A stretch of DNA of 64,000 nt from Jiangella endophytica (GTDB lineage: Bacteria; Actinomycetota; Actinomycetes; Jiangellales; Jiangellaceae). A program made the position numbers and the translations under genes. Below, piece after piece: positions 26,539 to 35,255 of the stretch (position 1 is the stretch's first letter; every line of letters begins with the position of its first letter). The stretch covers positions 124,001-188,000 of the forward strand of contig NZ_QVAI01000016.1 in assembly GCF_003427025.1 (NCBI RefSeq), in the 5' to 3' direction. The notes beneath the pieces are model-generated. The model had not been told where the DNA came from. It searched no databases and saw only the letters and a program-made list of their open reading frames with translations.

Positions 26539-28184
26539 CGGTCGCCCGGCGCCGGTCCCTCGCCTTGACGACGGTCGCTCTGCTGGGCGCGGCCGCGGTC
26601 GCGGCCTGCTCCGGTGGCGGGGCCGGTGGCTCCGCGGGCAGCGGAGCCACGCATCAGGTGCCGCAGGTGGCCGGGCCGGGCGAGTCCGTCACGGATACCG
26701 AGATCCCGCAGCTCGACGTCGGCCTCTCCGGCGCCGTGAACACCCTGGACCCGACGCTGCGCAGCGACAGCGGCATCTACGTCCAGCCGCTGGGCATGGA
26801 GGCGCTGCTGCGGATCGGCCCGGACGGCGAGCTGCAGCCGTGGCTGGCGAGCGAGTGGGAGCAGGTCAGCGACACGGTCTACGAGTACACCCTGCGCGAG
26901 GGGGTGACGTTCTGGGACGGCACGGAGCTGACGTCCGAGGACGTGAAGTACTCCTGGGAGTACCTGGCGGCGCCGGAGAGCCGGCGGGCCAACTTCTACT
27001 CGTCGGTCCAGAGCATCGACGCGCCGGACGAGCGCACGGTCCGCGTGACCCTGAAACAGCCCGACGCGTCGTGGCAGTACACGCCCGCGATGTTCTACGC
27101 GATCGTCTTCCAGAAGGAGCACGCGGAGCAGAACGCCGCCACGTTCGGGCAGCCCGGCACCCTCGCCATCGGCACCGGGCCGTGGAAGTTCGACAGCCTC
27201 AACCCCACCAGCGGGATGGAGCTGTCGGCGTACGAGGACTACTGGGGCGGGGAACCGCCCGTCGAGCGGGTCTCCGTGACGTTCTTCGCCGACGACAACA
27301 GCATGGCGCTCGCCCTGCGTGCCGGTGAGATCGACATCGCGCCGCTGGTGAACGGCCCGGAAGGGTTCGACGCGGCCGCGGGCGGGGGCACGGTGACGAC
27401 GGTGCCGACGTGTGGCACGGCGCTGCTGAGCCTGCCGACCCAGACCGCGCCGTGGGACGACGTGCACGTGCGCCGGGCGGTCGCGTACGCGATCAACCGC
27501 GAGGACGTCGTGGCCGCGACGCAGGGGCGGGCGAGCGGGCCGCTGGACCTGTTGATCTCCCCGATCCTGATGCGCCCACTCGGCTCCGACGACGAGGTCC
27601 AGGCGGCGCTGGACGAGGTGGAGAGGTATCCGTACGACCCGGAGGCCGCCGCGGCGGAGCTGGCCCGGTCCGGGTCGCCCGACGGTTTCAGCGCCACGAT
27701 TCCCGCCTACCCGGGCGCCGAGGCCGCGACCCAGGTGATCGCCGCGCAACTGGCCGAGCTCGGTATCGATCTGCGGATCGACCCTGTCGGCGACACCGAG
27801 TGGTTCGGCGCCGTCTCCGGGCCGCCGGACCAGCGGCCGCTGACGTTCTCCGAGACGGGCGCCTGTTCCCCCGATCCGAGCTGGAACGACATCTGGCTGG
27901 GCTCGGCGAACCTGGCCCAGGGCTCGACGAACGTGGCGAACTGGGCGCCCGCTGACGTGGACCAGCTGCTCGCCGCCGGGCTGGCCACCCAGGACCCGGC
28001 CGAGCGGCTGGGGATCTACACGAACCTGCTGCATCGGCTCTCCGAGGACGTTCCCTACGTGCCGCTGTACGCCGAGGGCACGACGTACGCCTCGACGACG
28101 TACGACATCGCCGGTTACGGGAGCTTCTGGTACAGCACGCCGTGGGTGTTGAACGTCGTCCCCCGAACGGACGGGGCGTCATGA
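26535..28184 (+). CDS. Peptide ABC transporter substrate-binding lipoprotein 4
   Basis: The fourth paralogue has 549 residues and overlaps copy 3 by 4 bases. It has lipobox VAAC with Cys25. It shares LREGVTFWDGTELTSEDVKYSW and GPWKFDSLNPTSGMELSA with copy 3 but is the most divergent in the C-terminal lobe (FSATIPAYPGAEAATQ). Four binding proteins feeding one permease pair would widen the peptide range of the importer (inference). Confidence 0.93.
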   Translation: MTVARRRSLALTTVALLGAAAVAACSGGGAGGSAGSGATHQVPQVAGPGESVTDTEIPQLDVGLSGAVNTLDPTLRSDSGIYVQPLGMEALLRIGPDGELQPWLASEWEQVSDTVYEYTLREGVTFWDGTELTSEDVKYSWEYLAAPESRRANFYSSVQSIDAPDERTVRVTLKQPDASWQYTPAMFYAIVFQKEHAEQNAATFGQPGTLAIGTGPWKFDSLNPTSGMELSAYEDYWGGEPPVERVSVTFFADDNSMALALRAGEIDIAPLVNGPEGFDAAAGGGTVTTVPTCGTALLSLPTQTAPWDDVHVRRAVAYAINREDVVAATQGRASGPLDLLISPILMRPLGSDDEVQAALDEVERYPYDPEAAAAELARSGSPDGFSATIPAYPGAEAATQVIAAQLAELGIDLRIDPVGDTEWFGAVSGPPDQRPLTFSETGACSPDPSWNDIWLGSANLAQGSTNVANWAPADVDQLLAAGLATQDPAERLGIYTNLLHRLSEDVPYVPLYAEGTTYASTTYDIAGYGSFWYSTPWVLNVVPRTDGAS

Positions 28185-28251
28185 GCGGCCCGTGACCGGC
28201 TCCCGGCCGACCCGGAGATTCCCGACGCGTGACACGACTCGAGAGGTGATC

Positions 28252-28296
28252 ATGATCAAGCCCGTACGGTCCGGCGCGGTGAGGACGCTGCGATGA
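28252..28296 (+). CDS. 14-codon mini-ORF before the permease, possibly translational coupler
   Basis: ATG 28252 is preceded by GAGAGG with a five-base spacer, a better ribosome site than that of the permease itself. It encodes MIKPVRSGAVRTLR and ends at TGA 28294-28296, which overlaps the permease ATG (ATGA). It could couple permease translation. It may also be chance in GC-rich DNA. Confidence 0.35.
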   Translation: MIKPVRSGAVRTLR

Positions 28297-29258
28297 CCGG
28301 CCGCGCCATCCTGCTGATGATCGGCAAACGCCTGGTCGCGTTGGTGGTCCTGGTCGCGATCCTGTCGTTCCTCGTCTTCTCCCTGGTCCACATCGCCCCG
28401 GGCACCGCCGTCGACGCGTATCTGGGCGGCAAGCCGGCCACACCGGAGCTGGTGCAGCTGCTGACGGAGCGGTACCACCTCGACGAACCCTTCTTCACGC
28501 AGTACTGGCTGTGGCTGAAGGACGCGCTGGTCTTCGACTTCGGCGAATCGACGCTGACGACGCTGCCGGTCACCGACGAGATCGGGATCCGGCTGGGACC
28601 GTCGGCGTTCCTCGCCGTCTACGCCTACGTCCTGACGATGATCCTCGGCGTCGTGCCCGGGATCATCGCCGCGCTGCGCCAGCGGAAGCTGCTCGACCGC
28701 GGCCTGGTGGCGGGAGCGGTCGTGGCGCTGAGCACGCCGCCGTTCGTGATGGGGATCCTGCTGCTGTACCTGTTCGCCGTCCTGGTGCCGATCTTCCCGG
28801 CCGCCGGCCGCGGCGAGGGGTTCTTCGACCAGCTGTGGCACCTGACCCTGCCCGCGCTGGCCCTCGCTCTGTGCGTCGCGGCGTTCCTGCTGCGGCACAC
28901 CCGCGCCTCGATGATCAACGTGCTGGACCAGGACTACATCATGTTCGCCCGGGCCCGCGGCCTGAGCTGGGGTCACGTGCTGGTCCGGTACGCGTTCCGG
29001 AACGCTCTGATCCCCGTCGTGACGGTCTCCGGGGCCCTGCTCGCGTTCTTCTTCGCCGGCGCCGTGTTCGTGGAGGCGACCTTCTCCCTGGGCGGCATCG
29101 GCGAGCTTCTGGTGCAGTCCGCCCAGACGAGTGACATGCCGATGATCCAGGCCCTGGCGATCCTCATCGCGGTGCTGATCGTCCTGTCCAACCTGCTCGC
29201 GGACCTCGCCTACGTGGCGATCGACCCGCGGATCCGCTTCGAAGGGAGGTCGGCATGA
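28293..29258 (+). CDS. Peptide ABC transporter permease (DppB-like)
   Basis: This 321-residue membrane protein has an N-terminal helix (LVALVVLVAILSFLVFSLV), a periplasmic loop, then five further hydrophobic segments. The EAA-type loop, around ARARGLSWGHVLVRYAFRNALIP, contacts the ATPase. The ERYHLDEPFFTQYWLW and GELLVQSAQTSDMPM segments are standard for DppB/OppB. It overlaps the mini-ORF upstream and the second permease downstream (ATGA). Confidence 0.93.
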   Translation: MTGRAILLMIGKRLVALVVLVAILSFLVFSLVHIAPGTAVDAYLGGKPATPELVQLLTERYHLDEPFFTQYWLWLKDALVFDFGESTLTTLPVTDEIGIRLGPSAFLAVYAYVLTMILGVVPGIIAALRQRKLLDRGLVAGAVVALSTPPFVMGILLLYLFAVLVPIFPAAGRGEGFFDQLWHLTLPALALALCVAAFLLRHTRASMINVLDQDYIMFARARGLSWGHVLVRYAFRNALIPVVTVSGALLAFFFAGAVFVEATFSLGGIGELLVQSAQTSDMPMIQALAILIAVLIVLSNLLADLAYVAIDPRIRFEGRSA

Positions 29259-30121
29259 CCGAGGCAGCCGTCACGGCGCCGCAGCAGCTGACCCGACGCC
29301 GGACGAAGAGCCGCCCGCCGCTCCTGATCGGCCTGTGCCTCGGGTTCATGACGCTCGTCCTGATCGTGGCGGTCTTCGGTGCGGCGCTGGCGCCCCACGA
29401 CCCGGCCCAGCAGAACGTGCTCGGCAGCCTGGCGCCGCCGAGCGCCGAGCACTGGCTCGGCACCGACGGCCTGGGGCGCGACGTGTTCTCCCGGATGCTG
29501 GCCGGAGCGCGGTCCGCGATCATGGGGCCGCTGGTCATCGCCGTCGTCGCCATGATCTGCGGCAACCTGCTCGGACTCCTGGCCGGCTACCGCGCCGGGC
29601 TCGTCGACTCGCTGTTGATGCGCTGGGTCGACCTGATGGTGGCCATCCCGTCGCTGCTGATCATCATCGTGGTGGCCGGTGCTCTGGGCGGCGGCTACTG
29701 GCTGGCCGTCGCGTTGCTGACCCTGCTCACGATCCCCACCGACGCCCGCGTCATGCGCGCCGCCACGCTCGAGCAGGTGCCGCGTCCGTACGTCGAGGCG
29801 GCGAAGACACTGGGTGTCTCGAACGGCCGGATCATGGTGCGGCACATCTGGCCGAACATCGCCGCGACCGCCGTCGCGAACTCGGTCATCATCTTCGCCG
29901 GGTCGCTCGTGGCCATCGCCGGCCTGTCCTTCCTCGGCCTCGGCGCCGAGCCGGGCACCCCCGACTGGGGCCAGATGCTGTCGGAGAACCAGCCCCTGCT
30001 GTTCACCAACCCGGTCGCGAGCATCGCGCCCGGCATCGCCATCGCTCTCACCGCCACGGCGGTGAACCTGATCGGCGACTGGGTGTACGAGAAGATGTCG
30101 AGGCGAGGAGCAGCCCGTTGA
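29255..30121 (+). CDS. Peptide ABC transporter permease (DppC-like)
   Basis: This 288-residue protein has the DppC/OppC pattern: an N-terminal cytoplasmic tail and first helix (LLIGLCLGFMTLVLIVAVF), then HWLGTDGLGRDVFSRMLAGAR and the EAA loop AAKTLGVSNGRIMVRHIWPN. GLSFLGLGAEPGTPDWGQML is the typical C-terminal segment. It overlaps its neighbours by four bases on each side. Confidence 0.93.
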   Translation: MTEAAVTAPQQLTRRRTKSRPPLLIGLCLGFMTLVLIVAVFGAALAPHDPAQQNVLGSLAPPSAEHWLGTDGLGRDVFSRMLAGARSAIMGPLVIAVVAMICGNLLGLLAGYRAGLVDSLLMRWVDLMVAIPSLLIIIVVAGALGGGYWLAVALLTLLTIPTDARVMRAATLEQVPRPYVEAAKTLGVSNGRIMVRHIWPNIAATAVANSVIIFAGSLVAIAGLSFLGLGAEPGTPDWGQMLSENQPLLFTNPVASIAPGIAIALTATAVNLIGDWVYEKMSRRGAAR

Positions 30122-31998
30122 GTCCCCACACCGAGCCCACGCTCACCTCGGACCGTCCCGTCCTCGAGGTCGAAGGCATGCGGATCGAGCGCACCGATAT
30201 CGGCGCCCCGATCGTCACCTCGCTGGACCTGCAGCTGGCCGCGGGGGAGAGCATCGGCATCGTCGGCGAGTCCGGCAGCGGGAAATCGATGAGCGCGAAG
30301 GCCCTCATCGGCCTCCTGCCGGAGGGTGTCGTCGCGAACGGGACCGCCCGGTTCGACGGCCAGAACCTCCTCGGCCTGTCCGAACGGCAGTGGCGCAGCA
30401 TCCGAGGCCGCCAGATCGGCATGATCATGCAGGACCCGTTCACGATGCTGAACCCGGTCATGCGCTGCGGCCGGATCCTGGAGGAGTCGTTGCTCCCCGA
30501 ACGGCGGCTGAGCCGCGCCGAGCGGCGAGCCGAGGCGATACGGCGGCTCGCCGAGGTGGGCATCACCGACGAGTCCGTCGTCGAGCGGTACCCGTTCCAG
30601 CTCTCCGGCGGCATGCGCCAGCGCGTCGCGATCGCCGCGGCGCTGGCCCGGGACCCGAAGATCCTGATCGCGGACGAGCCTTCGACGGCGCTGGACGTGG
30701 TCACGCAGCGCGAGGTCCTGGCCCTGATCAAGAGGATCCAGGCGGCGCGGGGCATGGCGCTGATCCTCATCACCCACGACCTGCGGGTCGCGTTCGCCAC
30801 CTGCGACCGGATCCAGGTCCTCTACGCGGGCTCGCTGGTCGAGACGGGCCGAGCGGACGACGTGCGCGAGCTTCCTCAGCATCCGTACACCCAGGGACTG
30901 CTGCTCTCCGAACCTCCGGCCGACCGCCGGGTACGCCAGCTCGTCGCCATCCCGGGCTCGGTCCCGTCGGCGGCCGACGTGCAGGACCGCTGCTCCTTCG
31001 CGTCCCGGTGCCGGTGGGCCGAGGACGTGTGCCGGGACGGGGTGCCGCCGCTGGCCGAGGTGGGCGACGACCGCCACTCGCGCTGTGTCCGGCTGCCGGA
31101 GATCGGGGCCGAGATGGCCACGCTGCTCAGCAAGAGCGAGGAGCGCGTCGTGGTGCCGGCCGAGGCCCGTTCCGACGGTGCGCTGATCGATGTCGTGAAC
31201 ATCGAGAAGGTCTTCGAGAGCGGGGGCCGCACCGTCACCGCCGTCGACGACGTGTCGATCTCGGTCCGCGAGGGCGAGAGCGTCGGGATCGTCGGGGAAT
31301 CCGGGTCGGGTAAGACCACGATCGCCCGGATGCTGGTCGGGCTCGAATCGCCGTCCGGCGGCGAGATCGTGATCGACGGCATCCCGGTCCGCAGCTGGAG
31401 GGCCTTGTCCCCGCGCGATCGCCGCAAGCTCCGGCAGACCGTACAGACCGTGTTCCAGGATCCCTACTCGAGCCTCAACCCGATGCGGACCATCGGCTGG
31501 GCGCTCAAGGAGGCGATCACCACCCACGACCGCGGCGGCGGGAACGTCGAGGGCCGGGTCGCCGAGCTCCTGGAGTCCGTCGGCCTGTCGGCGGGCTACG
31601 CCCAGCGCCGTCCGTCGTCGCTGTCCGGCGGCGAGCGCCAACGCGTCGCGATCGCGCGGGCGCTGGCGGTGGAGCCCCGGGTGCTGATCTGCGACGAGCC
31701 GGTGTCGGCGCTGGACATGTCGGTCCAGGCGCAGATCCTGAACCTGCTGCAGGAGGTCCGCACCGAACGCGGGATCAGCTGCCTGTTCATCACGCACGAC
31801 CTGTCCATCGTGCGGCATGCCTCGGAGTACCTCTACGTCATGCACCACGGCAAGGTCGTCGAGTCCGGGCCGACCGAGTCGGTGCTCGACAACCCGGCCG
31901 ACGAGTACACCGCCCAGCTGCTCAACTCCGTCCCGCGCCCGGAGGGCCAGTGGCTCGCCACCGGAGACGCCGACGAGATGGCCGCGACGCGGGGCTAG
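30118..31998 (+). CDS. Fused peptide ABC transporter ATPase (DppD-DppF in one chain)
   Basis: This 626-residue protein combines two ABC ATPase domains. Domain 1 has Walker A GESGSGKS (50-57), signature LSGGM (162-166) and Walker B ILIADEP (182-188). It is followed by an oligopeptide-transporter C-terminal segment with CSFASRCRWAEDVC (292-305). Domain 2 has GESGSGKT (393-400), LSGGE (502-506) and ICDEP (524-528). Start TTG 30118 has AGGAG seven bases upstream and overlaps the permease stop. The second transporter in the window uses two separate ATPases instead. Confidence 0.93.
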   Translation: MSPHTEPTLTSDRPVLEVEGMRIERTDIGAPIVTSLDLQLAAGESIGIVGESGSGKSMSAKALIGLLPEGVVANGTARFDGQNLLGLSERQWRSIRGRQIGMIMQDPFTMLNPVMRCGRILEESLLPERRLSRAERRAEAIRRLAEVGITDESVVERYPFQLSGGMRQRVAIAAALARDPKILIADEPSTALDVVTQREVLALIKRIQAARGMALILITHDLRVAFATCDRIQVLYAGSLVETGRADDVRELPQHPYTQGLLLSEPPADRRVRQLVAIPGSVPSAADVQDRCSFASRCRWAEDVCRDGVPPLAEVGDDRHSRCVRLPEIGAEMATLLSKSEERVVVPAEARSDGALIDVVNIEKVFESGGRTVTAVDDVSISVREGESVGIVGESGSGKTTIARMLVGLESPSGGEIVIDGIPVRSWRALSPRDRRKLRQTVQTVFQDPYSSLNPMRTIGWALKEAITTHDRGGGNVEGRVAELLESVGLSAGYAQRRPSSLSGGERQRVAIARALAVEPRVLICDEPVSALDMSVQAQILNLLQEVRTERGISCLFITHDLSIVRHASEYLYVMHHGKVVESGPTESVLDNPADEYTAQLLNSVPRPEGQWLATGDADEMAATRG

Positions 31999-32032
31999 GC
32001 ACGCCGTACGCCGATCGAATGGAGGAAGCAAC

Positions 32033-33031
32033 GTGATCAACAGCTACGTCGGTGGCGTCATCTACGACGTCATGGCCAACCACGGCATCCCGGGCAACAA
32101 GGCGGAGGTGCTGCGCTCCACCTACATCCCGCGGTGGCGTGCGGGCGGTCTCGAGGCCGCCGTCGTGCAGGTCTCGAACTGGCCGTCCATCAACGCCTAT
32201 TTCGCGGAGATCGACCGCTCCGAGGGCGAGATCACGTACTGCAGGACGCGGGCCGACTTCGACAACCGCCCGGAGGGATCGTTCGGCCTGTTCCTCTCGC
32301 TGGAGGGCCACGGGTCGTTCGCGGGCGACTTCGAGGCGCTGCACACGCTGTCCGAGCTCGGCGTCACCACGTTCACGTTCTCGCACAACCTGCAGAACCT
32401 GCTCTGCACCGGCAGCAACGAGCGCTTCGGCGAGGGCGGTTTCAGCCATCTCGGCAAGCAGACGCTCGAGGAGCTCGAGTCCCTGCCGATGATGATCGAC
32501 CTCGTGCACATGTCGCGGGCGTCGTTCTGGGACGCGCTCGACCTCTACGACGGCGACCTGTTCGTGTCGCACTCCAACGCCGACGCGCTCTGCCCGCACC
32601 CGCGGAACCTGACCGACGACCAGATCAAGGCGGTCGCCGAGCGCAACGGCACGATCGGGCTCAACACGTTCCGCGGCTACGTGTCGCCGGAGCCGCTGAA
32701 GGCGACGCTGTCGGACCTGCTCGACCACGCGATGTACATGTACGACATGGTCGGACCGGAGCACCTCAGCATCGGCGCCGACTACTGCGAGTCACCCGTC
32801 GAGATGCTGCTGCCCGTGCTGGACCTGATCGACCCCGACGGCGCCCACGGCATCAAGGGCCGCGGCCGCGAGCTGTACACGTACGGCCCGGAGGGTCTGG
32901 AGGACGCGAGCAACCTCGGCGCGATCGCCACCGGCCTGGCCGAGCGCGGCCTGACCCCGGACGAGGTCGACCTGGTCTGCGGGGAGTCCTACCTGCGGAT
33001 GCTCGAGCGGTCGCGCCCGTCGAAGCCCTGA
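32033..33031 (+). CDS. M19-like (membrane dipeptidase family) protein lacking the HxD ligands, copy 1
   Basis: The protein has 332 residues from GTG 32033 with GGAGGAA upstream; the same length as the copy at 37099 supports this start. The M19 fold is recognisable by SLEGHGS (Glu91), DLVHMSR (His159), FVSHSNADA (His180) and LSIGADY. The N-terminal His-x-Asp that normally binds the first metal is replaced by INSYVGGVIYD. No in-frame upstream extension contains it. It may use one metal ion, or may not be a classical dipeptidase. It is last in the first transporter operon, which suggests work on imported peptides. Confidence 0.82.
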   Translation: MINSYVGGVIYDVMANHGIPGNKAEVLRSTYIPRWRAGGLEAAVVQVSNWPSINAYFAEIDRSEGEITYCRTRADFDNRPEGSFGLFLSLEGHGSFAGDFEALHTLSELGVTTFTFSHNLQNLLCTGSNERFGEGGFSHLGKQTLEELESLPMMIDLVHMSRASFWDALDLYDGDLFVSHSNADALCPHPRNLTDDQIKAVAERNGTIGLNTFRGYVSPEPLKATLSDLLDHAMYMYDMVGPEHLSIGADYCESPVEMLLPVLDLIDPDGAHGIKGRGRELYTYGPEGLEDASNLGAIATGLAERGLTPDEVDLVCGESYLRMLERSRPSKP

Positions 33032-33648
33032 TGCGGGGTCAGCGGGCAGTCGCCGCAGTAGCCGCCGGGCCGGGCGCGGTAGAACAGGCAGCAGCTGGCG
33101 CGCCGGTGGGTGTTCGGGTCGAGCCGGTTCGCCAGCAGCGGGTGGGCGAGCGCCTCCTCGGCCAACGACATCGCCGCGGGGCCCAGGACGGTGCCCGCGC
33201 CGCGCGCGGCCGACGCTGCGTTGCCCCACAGGGCGCCGGGAGCGATCCAGCGGCTCCAGGCGTGGGCCAGCGGCCCCAGCTGGCGGTCCACCACCTCCTC
33301 GGCGGGCGTGCCGCCGGGGCGCGGCGCGGAGCAGTGCAGTGTCAGCGTGCCGGCGGAGCTGGACCAGCCCAGAACGTCCGGGTCCAGGTCGAGGCTGCGG
33401 CCGGTGAGCTCGGCGGTGCCGAGGGCGAGGCACCACAACCGGGCGGCGTAGCCGAGGAAGAGGGTCGAGACCGCGACCCGGGCCTCGCCGGTGCCGATCC
33501 GGTGGCCCAGTTCGTCGACCAGCGCGGTCGTGACGTCCGGGCGACGCAGGTCCGACGTGGGACGCCCGCCGGCCTCGGCGCCGACGCGCAGGACGTAGGT
33601 CGGCGTGCGGTCGCGGACCAGGCGTACCGCCGCCTCCATGTCGCACAT
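32989..33648 (-). CDS. FhuF-like [2Fe-2S] ferric-siderophore reductase family protein
   Basis: This is a 219-residue protein. Its C-terminus carries Cys186, Cys187, Cys198 and Cys201 in the CCx10Cx2C arrangement typical of FhuF, which binds a 2Fe-2S cluster and reduces iron in siderophores. I take ATG 33648 with AGAAGGG six bases upstream; a TTG two codons earlier is possible. The gene overlaps the end of the M19-like gene by 43 bases on the opposite strand. It has no evident link to the peptide genes and no siderophore gene is near. Confidence 0.75.
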   Translation of the reverse strand: MCDMEAAVRLVRDRTPTYVLRVGAEAGGRPTSDLRRPDVTTALVDELGHRIGTGEARVAVSTLFLGYAARLWCLALGTAELTGRSLDLDPDVLGWSSSAGTLTLHCSAPRPGGTPAEEVVDRQLGPLAHAWSRWIAPGALWGNAASAARGAGTVLGPAAMSLAEEALAHPLLANRLDPNTHRRASCCLFYRARPGGYCGDCPLTPHQGFDGRDRSSIRR

Positions 33649-33698
33649 GGTCAACCCTTCTCGTCACGCTGCGGTAGCTCAATGTAAAGCACATCCTA

Positions 33699-33727
33699 TT
33701 GACGCTCTATTGACATAGTCGTACAGT
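33699..33727 (+). promoter_or_regulatory. Promoter of the S10 peptidase operon with embedded operator site F
   Basis: TTGACG (33699-33704) and TACAGT (33722-33727) are spaced by 17 bases, a good sigma-70-type promoter 31 bases before the ATG. Between them lies CTA-TTGACA-TAG (33707-33718), the core of the operator seen elsewhere, so a bound repressor would exclude RNA polymerase. Confidence 0.5.
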
Positions 33728-33758
33728 CCAAACACCGCCGACCTCTTGGGAGACATCG

Positions 33759-35255
33759 ATGCCGGAAGCCGCGACCACTGAGCCCACCGCCGCCGAGGCC
33801 GACAAGGTCGCGGACGCCAAGCCGCTGGAGGACCAGCAGTTCGTCAGCCGGCACGCCGTCACCATCGGCGGCGAGCGGATCCAGTACACGGCCAAGACCG
33901 GCCGCCTCGTCATGCACGACGACGACGAGCAGGGCAAGCCGAAGGTCGCCATCTTCTACACCGCCTACCTGCGCGACGAGGTGTCGTCGAGCCGGAACCG
34001 GCCGCTGGTGTTCGTGTGGAACGGCGGCCCGGGCTCGTCGACGATCTGGCTGCACATGTACAGCTACGGCCCGCGCCGCGTCGTGTTCGAGGGCGACCCG
34101 CTGGTCGACGCCTCGCGGTGGGAGCTGAAGGAGAACGAGCACTCGCTCCTCGACGTCGCCGACCTGGTGTTCCTCGACCCGCCGAGCACCGGCTTCAGCC
34201 GGACCGCCCCCGGCGTGGATCCCAAGGAGTTCTACGGGATCGAGGTCGACGCCGCCGTGGTCGGCGACTTCGTGCTGGAGTTCATCGCCCGCGAGGGCCG
34301 CGGCGACAGCCCGATCGTGCTGTTCGGCGAGAGCTACGGGACGCTGCGGGCGCCGGCGGTGGCCGACTACCTGCAGCAGGTGCCGGGGCTGTTCGTCGAC
34401 GGCGTCATCCTGCTGTCCTCGCTCATGGACGTCGCGGGAACGACCTTCGGCGTGGGCGTCAACAACGGCCCGGTCGGCCAGCTGCCCAGCTACGCGGCGA
34501 CCGCCCTGTACCACGGCGTCATCTCCGGCGACCTGGCGACGGTCGTGGCGGAGGCCGAGGACTTCGCCCTGAACGAGTACTCCGTGGCCCTGCTGAAGGG
34601 CAGCCGGCTCACCGCCGCCGAGGAGCAGCGCATCGCCACCCGGCTCTCCGAGCTGACCGGCATCTCGGCCGACTACTTCCTCCGGGCGAACCTGCGGGTG
34701 ACCCTCTGGCGGTTCATGAAGGAGCTGCTGCGCGACCGGGGACGCACCGTCGGCCGGCTCGACACCCGCTTCACCGGCGTCGACTCCGACTCCGCCGGCG
34801 AGGCGTTCGAGAACGACCCGAGCTACACGGCGCCCACCGGCGCGGCGACGGCCGCGCTGACCAAGTACCTGCGGGGCGATCTCGGCTGGGACGCCGACCG
34901 GCCGCTGCTGTACCGCCACATCCGGCCGCGCTTCGAGTGGAAGCACCGCGAGAGCGAGCAGATGGGCATCTGGACGCCCCAGCTGGAGGTCGCCACGCTG
35001 CTGCGCGGAGCGATGTACCGCTCACCCCACCTGAAGGTGTTCCTGCTCAGCGGCTACTACGACCTCGGCACGCCGTTCTTCCCGGCCGAGCTGACGTTCG
35101 ACCACCTGCACCTGCACCCGGACGTGGCGGGCAACGTCACCAAGAAGCGCTACGAGTCCGGGCACATGATCTACCTGCACGAGCCGTCGCTGGCCCAGAC
35201 CCGTGCCGACCTGGTGGAGTTCCTCGCCTCCGTCCGGACGGGCATCGGTGCATGA
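33759..35255 (+). CDS. Serine carboxypeptidase (S10 family)
   Basis: This 498-residue protein has all S10 landmarks: WNGGPGSSTIW (oxyanion and C-terminal carboxylate binding), FGESYGTLRAP with nucleophile Ser192, GYYDLGTPF with Asp435 and ESGHMIY with His469. S10 enzymes remove C-terminal residues at acidic pH and are usually secreted. This one has an acidic, non-hydrophobic N-terminus and no signal peptide, so it appears cytosolic. It is first in an eight-gene operon behind an operator-controlled promoter. The next gene overlaps its stop (ATGA). Confidence 0.92.
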   Translation: MPEAATTEPTAAEADKVADAKPLEDQQFVSRHAVTIGGERIQYTAKTGRLVMHDDDEQGKPKVAIFYTAYLRDEVSSSRNRPLVFVWNGGPGSSTIWLHMYSYGPRRVVFEGDPLVDASRWELKENEHSLLDVADLVFLDPPSTGFSRTAPGVDPKEFYGIEVDAAVVGDFVLEFIAREGRGDSPIVLFGESYGTLRAPAVADYLQQVPGLFVDGVILLSSLMDVAGTTFGVGVNNGPVGQLPSYAATALYHGVISGDLATVVAEAEDFALNEYSVALLKGSRLTAAEEQRIATRLSELTGISADYFLRANLRVTLWRFMKELLRDRGRTVGRLDTRFTGVDSDSAGEAFENDPSYTAPTGAATAALTKYLRGDLGWDADRPLLYRHIRPRFEWKHRESEQMGIWTPQLEVATLLRGAMYRSPHLKVFLLSGYYDLGTPFFPAELTFDHLHLHPDVAGNVTKKRYESGHMIYLHEPSLAQTRADLVEFLASVRTGIGA

